From an uncultured Sutterella sp. (GTDB lineage: Bacteria; Pseudomonadota; Gammaproteobacteria; Burkholderiales; Burkholderiaceae_F): a DNA stretch of 14,940 nt. The notes under the pieces were generated by a model. It ran no database searches. It worked only from the letters and a program-made list of their open reading frames with translations, and was not told where the DNA came from. This document shows, one piece after another, positions 6,759 to 14,069 of the stretch. Every line of letters begins with the position of its first letter. Positions within the stretch are counted from its first letter, which is position 1. The translations under genes were made by a program, and so were the position numbers. The stretch spans positions 1 to 14,940 of the forward strand of contig CAAGKD010000064.1 in NCBI GenBank assembly GCA_900770335.1. Reading direction: 5' to 3'.

Positions 6759-8147
6759 GTGACCGACACTCCCAAGACCGCACAGGCTGATTCATCCGCA
6801 CCGGCCTCGAAGGCCTCCTCGCCCGTCGAGAAGGCGCCGCGGCGCGCTCCGCTCTATCCGGGCTGGACCGATCCGGTCACGTCCGAGGAGCTCGTCGCCG
6901 CGCGCCGCGAGATCCACCGCATTCCCGAGCCGGGCTGGACGGAGTTCATCGCCACGGCCCGCCTTGCGAAGGTCTTCGGCGACGCGGGTTTCAAGCTCAC
7001 CTACGGGCCGCAGTTCATCTCCTCGCAGTTCGTGCGCGGGCGCGATCCCGCGGAGGTCGAGCGCGGGCGGCTCTTCGCCGAGCAGAACGGCGTGCCGGTC
7101 GAGGAGATCCGCCGCATGGGGGACTATCCGGGGCTCATCGCCGAGTGGGACACGGGGCGCCCGGGCCGCACGGTGGCGATCCGCATCGAGCTCGACGCCC
7201 TCGCCGTCGAGGAGCCCGAGAGCATCTCGCACCAGCCGTTTCGCGAGAGGTTCGCGTCGATCCGGCACGGCGTCATGCACGCCTGCGGCCATGACGGCCA
7301 CCAGGCGGTGATCATGGGCGTCGCGCGCTTCATCCGCGCGAACGGGGACCGCCTCGCCGGGCGGATCCTCATCATCTGCCAGCCGGCCGAGGAGGGCTCG
7401 AGGGGCGCGTACCCCATCCTGCAGTCCGGGATTCTCAAGAGCGTCGACATGCTCTTTTGCGGGCACATCGCCCCGGAGCTCGAGTTCGGCGTGGTCGTGG
7501 CCGAGCCCACGAAGCTCCTCTCGACGACGAAGATCGACTTCGAGTTCATCGGACGGGCGTCCCACGCGGGCGCGCATCCGCAGTCGGGCCGCAACGCGCT
7601 TCTCGCCGCCGCGAACGCCGCGATCAACATCATGGCCCTGCCGCGCCACGAGGAGGGCATGACGCGCGTGAACGTCGGACAGCTCCACGCAGGCGAGGGC
7701 AGGAACGTCGTCCCGTCGCACGCCTGGATGGAGATCGAGGTGCGCGGCGAGAACGCCGACGTCAACCGCGACCTCGCCGCGGAGGCGAACCTGCGCGCCC
7801 AAGGGGCGGCGATGAGCTTCGGCGTCGAGTGCCGGCAGCGGATCGTCGGCGAGGCGATCGACTTCCAGCCCGACGCGACGGCCTCGCAGTTCATAACAGT
7901 GTGCGCGCGCCGCGCCCGGCACTGCGCCAAGGTGATCTCCGGGTGGCCGCTCAACTCGTCCGACGACGGCACGCTTCTCATCCGCCGCGTGCAGGAGCAG
8001 GGCGGCCGCGCGGGGTACTTCGTCGTGGGCGGGGCCTTTGCCGGGAACGCCGTTCAGCCCGCGGTGGACTTTGACGAGCGCGCGCTCGTCACGCTCTACG
8101 ACACCTGGACGAGCCTCATCGTCGCGCTCCTCGGGAACTGGTCCTGA
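6759..8147 (+). CDS. M20 family amidohydrolase, AbgA-like (aminobenzoyl-glutamate hydrolase A type)
   Basis: The protein (462 residues from GTG 6759) is a cytoplasmic di-zinc M20D amidohydrolase with no signal peptide. Metal and catalytic motifs are present: HACGHDGH (174-181), PAEEG with Glu211-Glu212, CGH with His236, and the dimerisation-domain stretch SHAGAHPQSG (268-277). An insertion between the first helices and the first metal motif (RDPAEVERGRLFAEQNG and following) is like that of E. coli AbgA, which splits p-aminobenzoyl-glutamate with AbgB. No abgB or abgT partner lies next to it, so the true substrate could be another N-acyl amino acid. For the start, TTG 6744 has no ribosome binding site, while GTG 6759 has GAAAG upstream; both are in frame. 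Residues 1-30 are low-complexity and poorly conserved. Family is sure, substrate is not. Confidence 0.88.
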   Translation: MTDTPKTAQADSSAPASKASSPVEKAPRRAPLYPGWTDPVTSEELVAARREIHRIPEPGWTEFIATARLAKVFGDAGFKLTYGPQFISSQFVRGRDPAEVERGRLFAEQNGVPVEEIRRMGDYPGLIAEWDTGRPGRTVAIRIELDALAVEEPESISHQPFRERFASIRHGVMHACGHDGHQAVIMGVARFIRANGDRLAGRILIICQPAEEGSRGAYPILQSGILKSVDMLFCGHIAPELEFGVVVAEPTKLLSTTKIDFEFIGRASHAGAHPQSGRNALLAAANAAINIMALPRHEEGMTRVNVGQLHAGEGRNVVPSHAWMEIEVRGENADVNRDLAAEANLRAQGAAMSFGVECRQRIVGEAIDFQPDATASQFITVCARRARHCAKVISGWPLNSSDDGTLLIRRVQEQGGRAGYFVVGGAFAGNAVQPAVDFDERALVTLYDTWTSLIVALLGNWS

Positions 8148-8177
8148 AAGGCCTGCGAGGGCCGGACGGCGCCGGGC

Positions 8178-8572
8178 TCAACGGACGCTCATTGACCGCA
8201 GCTCCGCTCCGGCGAAGACGAGGGCGACGAGGCGAAGCCGGCCCGAGGCGGCCGTTGCCTGAAGTGGCGCGTCCTTCGAGCACCCGGCGAAGCGCCTAAG
8301 CTCGGCCCGCGCCTCTTCAAATGCCGCGGCGACGGCCGCGTTCGACGCATTCTCTGCGAGCCGTCTGAAGCCGAAGAGCCGGGCGGGGCCTGCCTTTGCG
8401 CCGCCGCCGTCCTTTCCGGCCGCAGGCGCGGCCAGGAGAAGACCGTCCCTCTCCTGCAGGCGAAGGTCTCCGCAGAAAAGGAGCGCGTCTTGTCAACATT
8501 CGCAAAGTCATGGCGGCGGATCTTTTCGAAGGAGGACAGCCCGCAGGGAGCTTGCTTGAGCGTCGGCGTCAC
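8178..8572 (-). pseudogene. decayed AAA-ATPase-like / PD-(D/E)XK gene, internal deletion and frameshift
   Basis: Two pieces in different frames look like the two ends of one protein family. From GTG 8572 the first frame reads GLSSFEKIRRHDFANVDKT (ending at 8486), the N-terminal signature of AAA-ATPase-like proteins (PF09820; consensus G-x-x-S-F-x-x-I/L-R with Y-V-D-K-T). A second frame, open from 8492 to the stop at 8178-8180, encodes 104 residues. These resemble the C-terminal PD-(D/E)XK nuclease part: RDGLLLAAPAA, then ARLFGFRRL (where family members have E-x-K), then EEARAELRRFAG and LRLVALVFAGAELRSM at the end. The P-loop region and the middle, several hundred residues, are missing. The E-x-K residues appear replaced by G-x-R. 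A TACAAT at 8611-8606 could be the old -10 box. The N-terminal match is persuasive, the C-terminal one is pattern recognition only. Confidence 0.5.
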
Positions 8573-8887
8573 GGTGCGAAAGCGATGCGAATCAATAGGT
8601 TCAGCATTGTAGAGGCTCCGGGCTGCTCCGAGCGCCGTCTTCGGACGGGAGGTCCGGCGCCCGCGGCGCGCTCCTTGCGGGCGCAATCGATTCCTTCCGT
8701 TTCCCGGGCGGCTCCTAGGGTTTCCGAGCGGGCGGGGCGCACCCGGCCTGTAAGGTTCGATAAATCTCGGCCGCGTATAACGATTCCATTCGGAGACGCC
8801 CGCCCGCGCTCCGCCCCGCCGCCCCCGGCGGACGGACTTCGGCGGGGCGGGATTCGAGATGCTAGAAAAGAAAGGATCAGACAAAAA
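8573..8887. other. 315-base non-coding stretch before the isomerase gene
   Basis: No credible gene is seen on either strand. It contains a small hairpin with a UUCG loop (CCGTC-TTCG-GACGG, 8635-8648) nested in a wider GCGCCG/CGGCGC pairing. An AT-rich patch at 8752-8790 holds TATAAC (8776-8781), the most likely -10 box for the isomerase gene, without a clear -35 box. A large hairpin, listed separately, lies at 8811-8850. Open frames that extend the isomerase upstream through this stretch lack starts with ribosome binding sites. Confidence 0.5.
8811..8850 (+). promoter_or_regulatory. 11-bp GC-only hairpin in the isomerase leader
   Basis: CCGCCCCGCCG (8811-8821) and CGGCGGGGCGG (8840-8850) are perfect inverted copies around an 18-base loop. 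If transcription starts near 8788, the stem lies in the 5' untranslated region and ends 37 bases before ATG 8888, upstream of the AAGGA ribosome binding site at 8872-8876. No T-tract follows, so it is not a typical terminator. It may stabilise the messenger. Confidence 0.4.
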
Positions 8888-9703
8888 ATGATGAAGACTA
8901 CGATCGCCGCCGCGCTCGCTTTCGCCCTTGCCTCCGGCGCCGCCATGGCCGAGTTCAAGGACTTCACGGTCAACGGCGAGCTCGTCACCAAGGCCCAGCA
9001 GGAGTCCCTCGCGGCCGAGGCCATCTCGAGCAATCCCAATCCGCATCAGATGATCGCGAACCCCGAGATCGAGGATCAGGTCCGGCAGATGCTCACCGAG
9101 CAGATCGTCATGGGCGCCTACGCCCGCAAGAACGGCATCGACAAGCTCCCCGAGGTCCAGGCTGACGTCGCCCGCGCGACCGACATGGTCCTTGAGAACC
9201 ACGCCGTGCGCGACTTCCTCAAGAAGAACCCCGTGACCGAGGACGAGATCAAGACCGCCTACAAGGCCGAGTCCGACCGCTGGGGTCCCAAGGAGGTCCG
9301 CGTCCGCCACATCCTCGTGAAGAGCGCCGACGAGGCCAAGGCCATCATCGAGCAGATCGACAAGGGCGCCTCCTTCGCCAAGCTCGCTTCTGAAAAGTCC
9401 CTCGACGAGCAGAGCCGCGACGTGGGCGGCATCCTCGACTGGAACTCGCCCTCCGTCTACACGGGCGAGCTCAACGGCGCCATCACCGGCCTCAAGAAGG
9501 GCGAAATGGCCAAGACCCCGGTGCAGTCGCCCGCGGGCTTCCATGTCGTCAAGGTCGAGGACGTCCGCGACAGCCAGCTCTATCCGAAGTATGAGGCCCG
9601 CAAGGAGGAGCTCCGCCACATCCTCATGCAGAGGAAGGTGCAGCAGTTCATCCACGAGCAGATCCTTCGCGCCGACATCCAGGACGTTCCCGCGAAGAAG
9701 TGA
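8888..9703 (+). CDS. periplasmic parvulin-type peptidyl-prolyl cis-trans isomerase
   Basis: The 271-residue protein begins with a signal peptide (TIAAALAFALASGAAMA, cleavage after Ala21). An alpha-helical chaperone-like region follows (about 30-130), and a single rotamase domain (about 137-226) has the parvulin landmarks VRVRHILV, GASFAKLASEKS, DVGGILDW and SPAGFHVVKVED. Such proteins catalyse proline isomerisation and act as holdase chaperones for secreted and outer-membrane proteins. Size and single rotamase domain resemble Bordetella Par27 more than SurA, which has two. ATG 8888 and ATG 8891 are adjacent; AAGGA at 8872-8876 precedes them at 11-14 bases, so either could be used. A GC-rich leader hairpin precedes the gene and a strong terminator follows. 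Start codons further upstream in the same frame would remove the signal peptide and are rejected. Confidence 0.92.
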   Translation: MMKTTIAAALAFALASGAAMAEFKDFTVNGELVTKAQQESLAAEAISSNPNPHQMIANPEIEDQVRQMLTEQIVMGAYARKNGIDKLPEVQADVARATDMVLENHAVRDFLKKNPVTEDEIKTAYKAESDRWGPKEVRVRHILVKSADEAKAIIEQIDKGASFAKLASEKSLDEQSRDVGGILDWNSPSVYTGELNGAITGLKKGEMAKTPVQSPAGFHVVKVEDVRDSQLYPKYEARKEELRHILMQRKVQQFIHEQILRADIQDVPAKK

Positions 9704-9768
9704 TCCCGCGCCTGCGGCCGGTCCTTGTGAAATCCTCATGAGGGCCTGAAGGCCGCGGGAGGCCCAGG

Positions 9769-9827
9769 CGCCGTCCGCGCCCGTCCCGAGGGGGCACCCC
9801 CAGGGGCGCGGCGGGACGGCGTTTTTG
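9769..9827 (+). terminator. strong intrinsic terminator after the isomerase gene
   Basis: CGCCGTCC (9769-9776) plus GCGCCC pairs with GGGCGC plus GGGACGGCG (ending 9821), with a 4-base bulge and an inner GGGGG-CA-CCCCC stem. A run TTTTT follows directly at 9822-9826. It should separate the isomerase transcript from ccmF. Confidence 0.8.
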
Positions 9828-9872
9828 TGCGCGGCCGGCGCGGACTTCGCCCTCTGCGCGCTCTCCCCTTGC

Positions 9873-9896
9873 GCGTCCGCATTCCGGACGCCTTTT
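9873..9896 (+). promoter_or_regulatory. terminator-like hairpin just before ccmF
   Basis: GCGTCCG (9873-9879) pairs with CGGACGC (9885-9891) around loop CATTC, followed by CTTTTCCC. It ends about 20 bases before the AAGGAG of ccmF. Its place in the leader suggests an attenuator, a second weak terminator or a protein site. No promoter box is visible between the upstream terminator and this hairpin. Confidence 0.4.
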
Positions 9897-9926
9897 CCCT
9901 CACAACTCCCCGAAAGGAGAACAACC

Positions 9927-11894
9927 GTGACAGCAGAGATCGGGCACTTCGCCCTCATCCTCGCGCTCGTCGTGAGCGCGCTCGGCGGCGTCCTGACGCT
10001 CGCGGGCGCGCAGCTCGACGTGCGCAGCTGGATGCGGACCGGGCCGGCCGCGGCCGTCTCGCTCGCCCTGGCCGCGACGATTTCCATCTGCGCCCTCGGA
10101 TATGCCTTCGTGACGAGCGACTTCTCGGTCCTCAACGTCGCGCGCAACTCCAACGACACGCTGCCCTGGCAGTACCGCCTCGCCGCGGTCTGGGGCTCGC
10201 ACGAGGGCTCGATCCTGCTCTGGGTCACGGCCCTGTCGTGGTGGACGCTCGCCGTGGGCGTCTCGGCGCGAAGGCTTCCCGAGAAGGTGCAGGCCCGCGT
10301 CACGGGCGTGCTCCTTCTGATCGCGTTCGGCCTGTGGCTCTTCATCCTCACGACCTCGAATCCGTTCCTGAGGCTCTTTCCGCCCGCGCCGCAGGGGGCG
10401 GACCTCAATCCGCTCCTGCAGGACCCGGGGATGATCTTCCATCCGCCGCTCCTTTACTTCGGCTACGTGGGCTTCGCCGTTCCCTTCGCCTTCGCGATGG
10501 CCGCGCTTCTCGGCGGGCGCCTCGACGTCGCCTGGGCGCGCTGGATGCGCCCCTGGACCACGGCCTCGTGGATCCTCCTCACGCTCGGCATCATCCTCGG
10601 CTGCTACTGGAGCTACTACGAGCTCGGCTGGGGCGGCTGGTGGGCCTGGGACCCGGTGGAGAACTCCTCGCTCATGCCCTGGCTCACGGGCACGGCCCTG
10701 ATGCACTCGCTCGCCGTCACGGAAAAGCGCGGCGCGTTCAAGGTCTGGACGGTGTTCCTCGCGATCCTCACGTTCTCGCTCTCGCTCCTCGGCACCTTCC
10801 TCGTGCGCTCGGGCGTGCTCACGAGCGTGCATGCGTTCGCGTCCGATCCGGCCCGCGGCATGTTCATCCTTGTCTTCCTCGTCATCGTGATCGGCGTCTC
10901 GTTCCTGCTCTTCGCATGGCGCGCCGGATCGGTGAGGACGTCCGTCACGTTCTCGGCCTGCTCGCGCGAGGCCTTCCTCATGGGGAACAACTTGCTGCTC
11001 GTCGTGGGCGCGGGCATCGTTCTGCTCGGGACCCTCTATCCCCTGGCGCTTGACGCCCTGGGCGGCGGAAAGATCACCGTGGGCGGCCCCTACTTCGACT
11101 CCGTCTTCGGCAGCGAGATGGTTCCGCTCCTCCTTGCGCTTCCCGCGGGCGCCGCGTGCGCTTGGCGCGGCGCCTCGCCCGCGCGGCTCGGGAGGATGCT
11201 GCTGCCCGCCTTCGCGCTCGCCCTCGCGGGGGGTGCCGCGGCGCCCTTCCTCATGGGGCGCTGGAGCTTCGTGACGGCCCTCGCGGCCTTCCTCGCGCTC
11301 TGGATTCTCTTCGGCGCCGCCGCCGACTGGGTGCGCTACGCCCGCACGGCCCGCGCGCAGAAGCGGAGCGTCTTCGGGCAGACCCTGCCCTGGTGGGGCA
11401 TGCACGTCGCCCATGTCGGCATCGCGCTCTTTCTCTTCGGCGCGGTGTCTGTCGCGCAGTATCAGATCGAGCGCAACGTCACGATGAACCCCGGCGATAC
11501 GGTCACGATCCGCGACGTCACCTTCCGCTACAACGGCTGGGTCGAGTACCGCGGCCCCAACTACACCGCTGCCAAGGGCTCGATCTCGCTCACGCGCGCG
11601 GGCTCTTCCGAAGAGATCGCGCTCCTCGAGCCCGAGAAGCGCAACTATGACTCCGTGACGAGCATGTCCATGACCGAGGCGGCGATTTTCCGCCGTCCGC
11701 ACGAGGACGTGTACGTCTCGCTCGCCACGCCCACGCAGGACGGCGCGGGCTGGGTCGTTCGCGCCTACGTCAAGCCCTTCGTGAGCTTCATCTGGATCGG
11801 GGCGCTGCTGATGGCGCTCGGGGGCCTGCTCGCGCTCTTTGAGCGCCATGAGCGCCCCGTCCGCTGCGCCAACGCTTCGCCCAAGGAGGCCTGA
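9927..11894 (+). CDS. ccmF: cytochrome c heme lyase subunit CcmF
   Basis: The 655-residue polytopic membrane protein (E. coli CcmF 647) receives heme from holo-CcmE and, with CcmH and CcmI, ligates it to apocytochrome c on the periplasmic side. The tryptophan-rich WWD signature WGGWWAWDPVENSS (235-248) is intact. WGSHEGSILLWV (89-100) and the conserved block from TALMHSLAVTEKRG to LLGTFLVRSGVLTSVHAF are also present. About 14 or more hydrophobic segments are visible, with the large periplasmic loop (about 515-620) before the last helix. GTG 9927 has AAGGAG (9914-9919) upstream; longer in-frame readings begin in the upstream terminator and are rejected. ccmH follows after five bases, its ribosome binding site lying inside the ccmF end. 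No ccmE precedes it. An NrfE role is possible but the length favours CcmF. Confidence 0.96.
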   Translation: MTAEIGHFALILALVVSALGGVLTLAGAQLDVRSWMRTGPAAAVSLALAATISICALGYAFVTSDFSVLNVARNSNDTLPWQYRLAAVWGSHEGSILLWVTALSWWTLAVGVSARRLPEKVQARVTGVLLLIAFGLWLFILTTSNPFLRLFPPAPQGADLNPLLQDPGMIFHPPLLYFGYVGFAVPFAFAMAALLGGRLDVAWARWMRPWTTASWILLTLGIILGCYWSYYELGWGGWWAWDPVENSSLMPWLTGTALMHSLAVTEKRGAFKVWTVFLAILTFSLSLLGTFLVRSGVLTSVHAFASDPARGMFILVFLVIVIGVSFLLFAWRAGSVRTSVTFSACSREAFLMGNNLLLVVGAGIVLLGTLYPLALDALGGGKITVGGPYFDSVFGSEMVPLLLALPAGAACAWRGASPARLGRMLLPAFALALAGGAAAPFLMGRWSFVTALAAFLALWILFGAAADWVRYARTARAQKRSVFGQTLPWWGMHVAHVGIALFLFGAVSVAQYQIERNVTMNPGDTVTIRDVTFRYNGWVEYRGPNYTAAKGSISLTRAGSSEEIALLEPEKRNYDSVTSMSMTEAAIFRRPHEDVYVSLATPTQDGAGWVVRAYVKPFVSFIWIGALLMALGGLLALFERHERPVRCANASPKEA

Positions 11895-11899
11895 AGAAA

Positions 11900-12685
11900 A
11901 TGAAAGAACGCTTCCTCAAGCTTCACGCAGCGGGCGCCAAGAGCGCTCGGAACGGGGCGCGGCACAAGCTGACCTCAATACTCGCCGCGGCTTTGCTCGC
12001 CGCGGGCCTGGCCGCCTCGATTCCCTCCGCTTCGGCCGCAGACTCCGCCGACGACGGCAGGAAGTACGGCTCCGTCACCGCTTCGGAAAAGGCCGTCTCC
12101 GCGCGCGCCTTCATGGACGACGCGGGCGCTCCCGCGACCGGCGTGTCGAGCGCCGGGGACTTCGAGCGGCTGGCTCCGAAGGAGGCCGCGCCCTCGGAGT
12201 TCGACCCCGAAGCCAACCCGCGCGTGCACGCGATCAGCCAGCAGCTCAGGTGTCTCGTCTGCGCCAATGAGACGATCGCCGAGTCCAACGCCCAGCTCGC
12301 CGTCGACCTGCGCCGCGAGGTGGCCGCGCAGGTGAAGGCCGGCCGCACGGACGACGAGGTGATCGCCTTCATGGTCGAGCGCTACGGCGACTACGTGCTC
12401 TTCAAACCGCCCTTCAAGGCCAAGACGTGGCTGCTCTGGCTCGGGCCGGCGGCGCTCGTGCTTCTCGCCCTCTGGGGGCTCGTGCGGCTTCTCGCGACGC
12501 GACGCGCCTGCGCGGCGAGCCGCTCCGAGCGCGCGACGCCCGAGGCGATCGAGCGCGCGAAGAAGCTCCTCTCCGGAGAGCTCGTCTTCGAGGCGGGCGA
12601 GATCCGCGAGAATCCGGCCTTTGCGCGAAGCCGGGCAGGGGGCGCTGACGGCGCCGGTAAGGTCGACGGCGGAAAGGAGGCCTGA
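11900..12685 (+). CDS. ccmH: cytochrome c maturation thioredoxin-like reductant CcmH
   Basis: The 261-residue protein carries the CcmH/CycL/NrfF motif QQLRCLVCANETIAESNAQL (115-134) with both redox cysteines (Cys118, Cys121), then RYGDYVLFKPPFKAKTWLLW leading into one membrane helix (about 177-198) and a 60-residue cytoplasmic tail. It reduces the apocytochrome CXXCH thiols for heme attachment. A signal sequence with a long basic n-region (1-24) ends at about SASA/AD (46/47). Between it and the motif lie about 65 extra, weakly ordered residues; E. coli CcmH has far fewer. The usual C-Q-N-Q/N after the first Cys pair is here C-A-N-E. AAGGAGG (11883-11889) precedes ATG 11900. ccmI follows after six bases. 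Identity is firm. Confidence 0.93.
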   Translation: MKERFLKLHAAGAKSARNGARHKLTSILAAALLAAGLAASIPSASAADSADDGRKYGSVTASEKAVSARAFMDDAGAPATGVSSAGDFERLAPKEAAPSEFDPEANPRVHAISQQLRCLVCANETIAESNAQLAVDLRREVAAQVKAGRTDDEVIAFMVERYGDYVLFKPPFKAKTWLLWLGPAALVLLALWGLVRLLATRRACAASRSERATPEAIERAKKLLSGELVFEAGEIRENPAFARSRAGGADGAGKVDGGKEA

Positions 12686-12691
12686 CGGACT

Positions 12692-13699
12692 ATGAAGTAC
12701 GAAATCATTTTCTGCATCGTCGCCGCCGCCCTCACGGCCGGCGTGATCGGACTCTTCGCCTGGCGGCTCCTCTCGGGCCGAAGCGATCCCTCGCGCGAGT
12801 GGCGCCGGATCGAGGAGAACCTCGAGGGCCTCAGGGAGGAGCACGCCCGCAACCGCGAGCTCCTCGCGGGCGGGCGCATGTCGCAAAAGGAGTTTGAGGA
12901 CCGCGAGGAGGAGCTCGCGCTGCGCGTGATGGACGAGACCGCCCCCGAGGCTCCGGAGCGCGAGAGGAACGCCCGCGCGTTCCCGCTCGCAACGCTTCTT
13001 GCCGTCGCGGTCATCGTTCCGGCGACCTCGATCGGCGCCTACATGTGGCAGGGCGACTTCTCCGCGCTCGACGAGCGCGCGATCGAGCAGATCCGCACGA
13101 CCCGCGAGGCGGCCAGAAGCGAGCGCGACATGGCCGGCACCGTCACGCAGCTCGAGCGCACGGTCGAGAGCAACCGCGACAACCTCGAGGCCTGGGAGCT
13201 CCTCGCCGAGCAGTACAACGCCACCGGGAACCTCTCGCAGGCGGCGATCGCCTACGAGAACGTGACGCGCCTGAAGCCCGCGGACGCCAACGCCTGGGCC
13301 GAGCTCGCCGACCTCACGATCGCCCTCAATCCCGAGGACCTCGTCAAGGCCGGCGACATCGCCCAAAAGGCCCTCGCGGTCGACCCCTGGCAGCAGAAGG
13401 CGCTCATGATCGGGGCGGCGGCCGCGTACGAAAAGGGCGACTACCGCACCGCGGCCGTGCTCTTCGCGCGCCTGAGAAGCCAGATCCCCGAGGGCAACGA
13501 CGTCCACGACGCGCTCACGCAGCAGATCGAGATGACGCTCCAGGCCGGGGGCCTCAAGGAGGTTCCCGCCGACACGGTCGGCAAGAAGCCCGAGACCGAC
13601 CTCGAGAAGATGATGCGCCTCGGGGGCGGCGCTGCGCCCGGCCGGGACCTCATGGCCCCCGAGGGCGACGGCGTGGGGCTCAACCCCCTCGGGAAGTGA
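12692..13699 (+). CDS. ccmI: cytochrome c biogenesis TPR protein CcmI (CycH)
   Basis: The 335-residue protein has two membrane helices (about 4-26 and 98-117) with a charged, coiled-coil-like cytoplasmic loop between them (about 32-92). A periplasmic domain follows with about three TPR units (164-265), for example NLEAWELLAEQYNATGNLSQ and ANAWAELADLTIALNPEDLV. CcmI binds the C-terminus of apocytochrome c and delivers it to CcmF-CcmH. The two-helix front distinguishes it from NrfG, which is shorter with one anchor. ATG 12692 is preceded by AAGGAGG (12674-12680), inside the end of ccmH, so ccmF-ccmH-ccmI are one operon. The C-terminal 45 residues are glycine- and acid-rich without a visible domain. 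A strong terminator follows. Confidence 0.93.
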   Translation: MKYEIIFCIVAAALTAGVIGLFAWRLLSGRSDPSREWRRIEENLEGLREEHARNRELLAGGRMSQKEFEDREEELALRVMDETAPEAPERERNARAFPLATLLAVAVIVPATSIGAYMWQGDFSALDERAIEQIRTTREAARSERDMAGTVTQLERTVESNRDNLEAWELLAEQYNATGNLSQAAIAYENVTRLKPADANAWAELADLTIALNPEDLVKAGDIAQKALAVDPWQQKALMIGAAAAYEKGDYRTAAVLFARLRSQIPEGNDVHDALTQQIEMTLQAGGLKEVPADTVGKKPETDLEKMMRLGGGAAPGRDLMAPEGDGVGLNPLGK

Positions 13700-13793
13700 C
13701 CGTCCCGGGACCCTGCGCCTGATGCCAGACGCCTGCGGACGTCTCTCCCGCCGGCAGAGCCCTCCGTCCGGAGCGAATTGAAGCGAAGTGAAG

Positions 13794-13842
13794 CGGAACG
13801 CCCGCCTGCCCGCAGCAAGGCAGACGGGCGTTCCGTTCTTCT
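13794..13842 (+). terminator. strong intrinsic terminator of the ccm operon
   Basis: CGGAACGCCCG (13794-13804) pairs perfectly with CGGGCGTTCCG (13825-13835); an inner CTGCC/GGCAG pair extends the stem. TTCTTCTG follows. It marks the end of the GC-rich core region; the sequence to its right is different in composition. Confidence 0.8.
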
Positions 13843-13867
13843 GCCGATCAGAACTCCACAGCCCAAA

Positions 13868-13910
13868 CTCCCGACCGCTAGCACACAAACTGATGGCTGC
13901 CGGTCGGGAG
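13868..13910. repeat. 10-bp perfect inverted repeat around the stop of a transposase remnant
   Basis: CTCCCGACCG (13868-13877) and CGGTCGGGAG (13901-13910) are exact inverted copies 23 bases apart. Read on the minus strand, the stem spans the stop codon of the remnant at 13878-13880 and is followed by TTTGGG, so it may be the element's own terminator. An insertion-sequence end is less likely because both arms lie inside the element. Confidence 0.5.
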
Positions 13911-14069
13911 GGGCACTCCCAACAGTGAAAAGGCCATCCGCTGAGTTTTGGTCAGCATCTCCACCTTCCACATCCGGCTGGTTCCCTGGCGAACGGCATG
14001 AACGGATTTGAGACGAGTCAAGAGCTTGTCCAACGAGTTCCCGGGAAGCCATTGGTTGCTATAATAGTT
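13878..14069 (-). pseudogene. C-terminal fragment of a transposase
   Basis: A minus-strand frame open from 14069 to the stop at 13878-13880 encodes 63 residues without a start codon at its beginning. It includes LPGNSLDKLLTRLKSVHAV and KVEMLTKTQRMAFSLLG. The basic, tryptophan-containing character and the ending are like the C-terminal tails of DDE transposases, but I cannot name the IS family. The frame is cut by a TAA at 14072-14070, where the promoter of the next, oppositely oriented transposase fragment begins. This suggests that a second element interrupted or replaced the first. Coding bias is more AT-rich than in the genes to the left. Confidence 0.45.
14038..14065 (+). promoter_or_regulatory. 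extended -10 promoter in the mobile scar
   Basis: A perfect TATAAT (14060-14065) is preceded by TGC, making an extended -10, with TTCCCG (14038-14043) 16 bases upstream as a weak -35. The first gene-like reading after it is the transposase fragment at 14104, and the intact macro-domain gene comes next with no terminator between, so this promoter may now drive the macro-domain gene. Confidence 0.55.

Noticed and set aside
6496..6801. Small genes on either strand between the dipeptidase and the AbgA-like gene
   Set aside because: No ribosome binding sites, no recognisable motifs, and the frames cross the promoter and the start of the next gene.
8189..10408. A 739-codon open frame on the minus strand
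   Set aside because: It runs antisense through the well-supported isomerase and into ccmF and is open only because of high GC. Only the short part near 8486-8572 resembles a real protein, and that is called as a pseudogene piece.
9900..11849. A 649-codon minus-strand frame opposite ccmF
   Set aside because: Charged, repetitive shadow of the ccmF coding sequence; no start signals.
13868..13910. Terminal inverted repeats of an insertion sequence
   Set aside because: The arms are only 23 bases apart and span a stop codon, so a stem-loop or terminator is the simpler reading.
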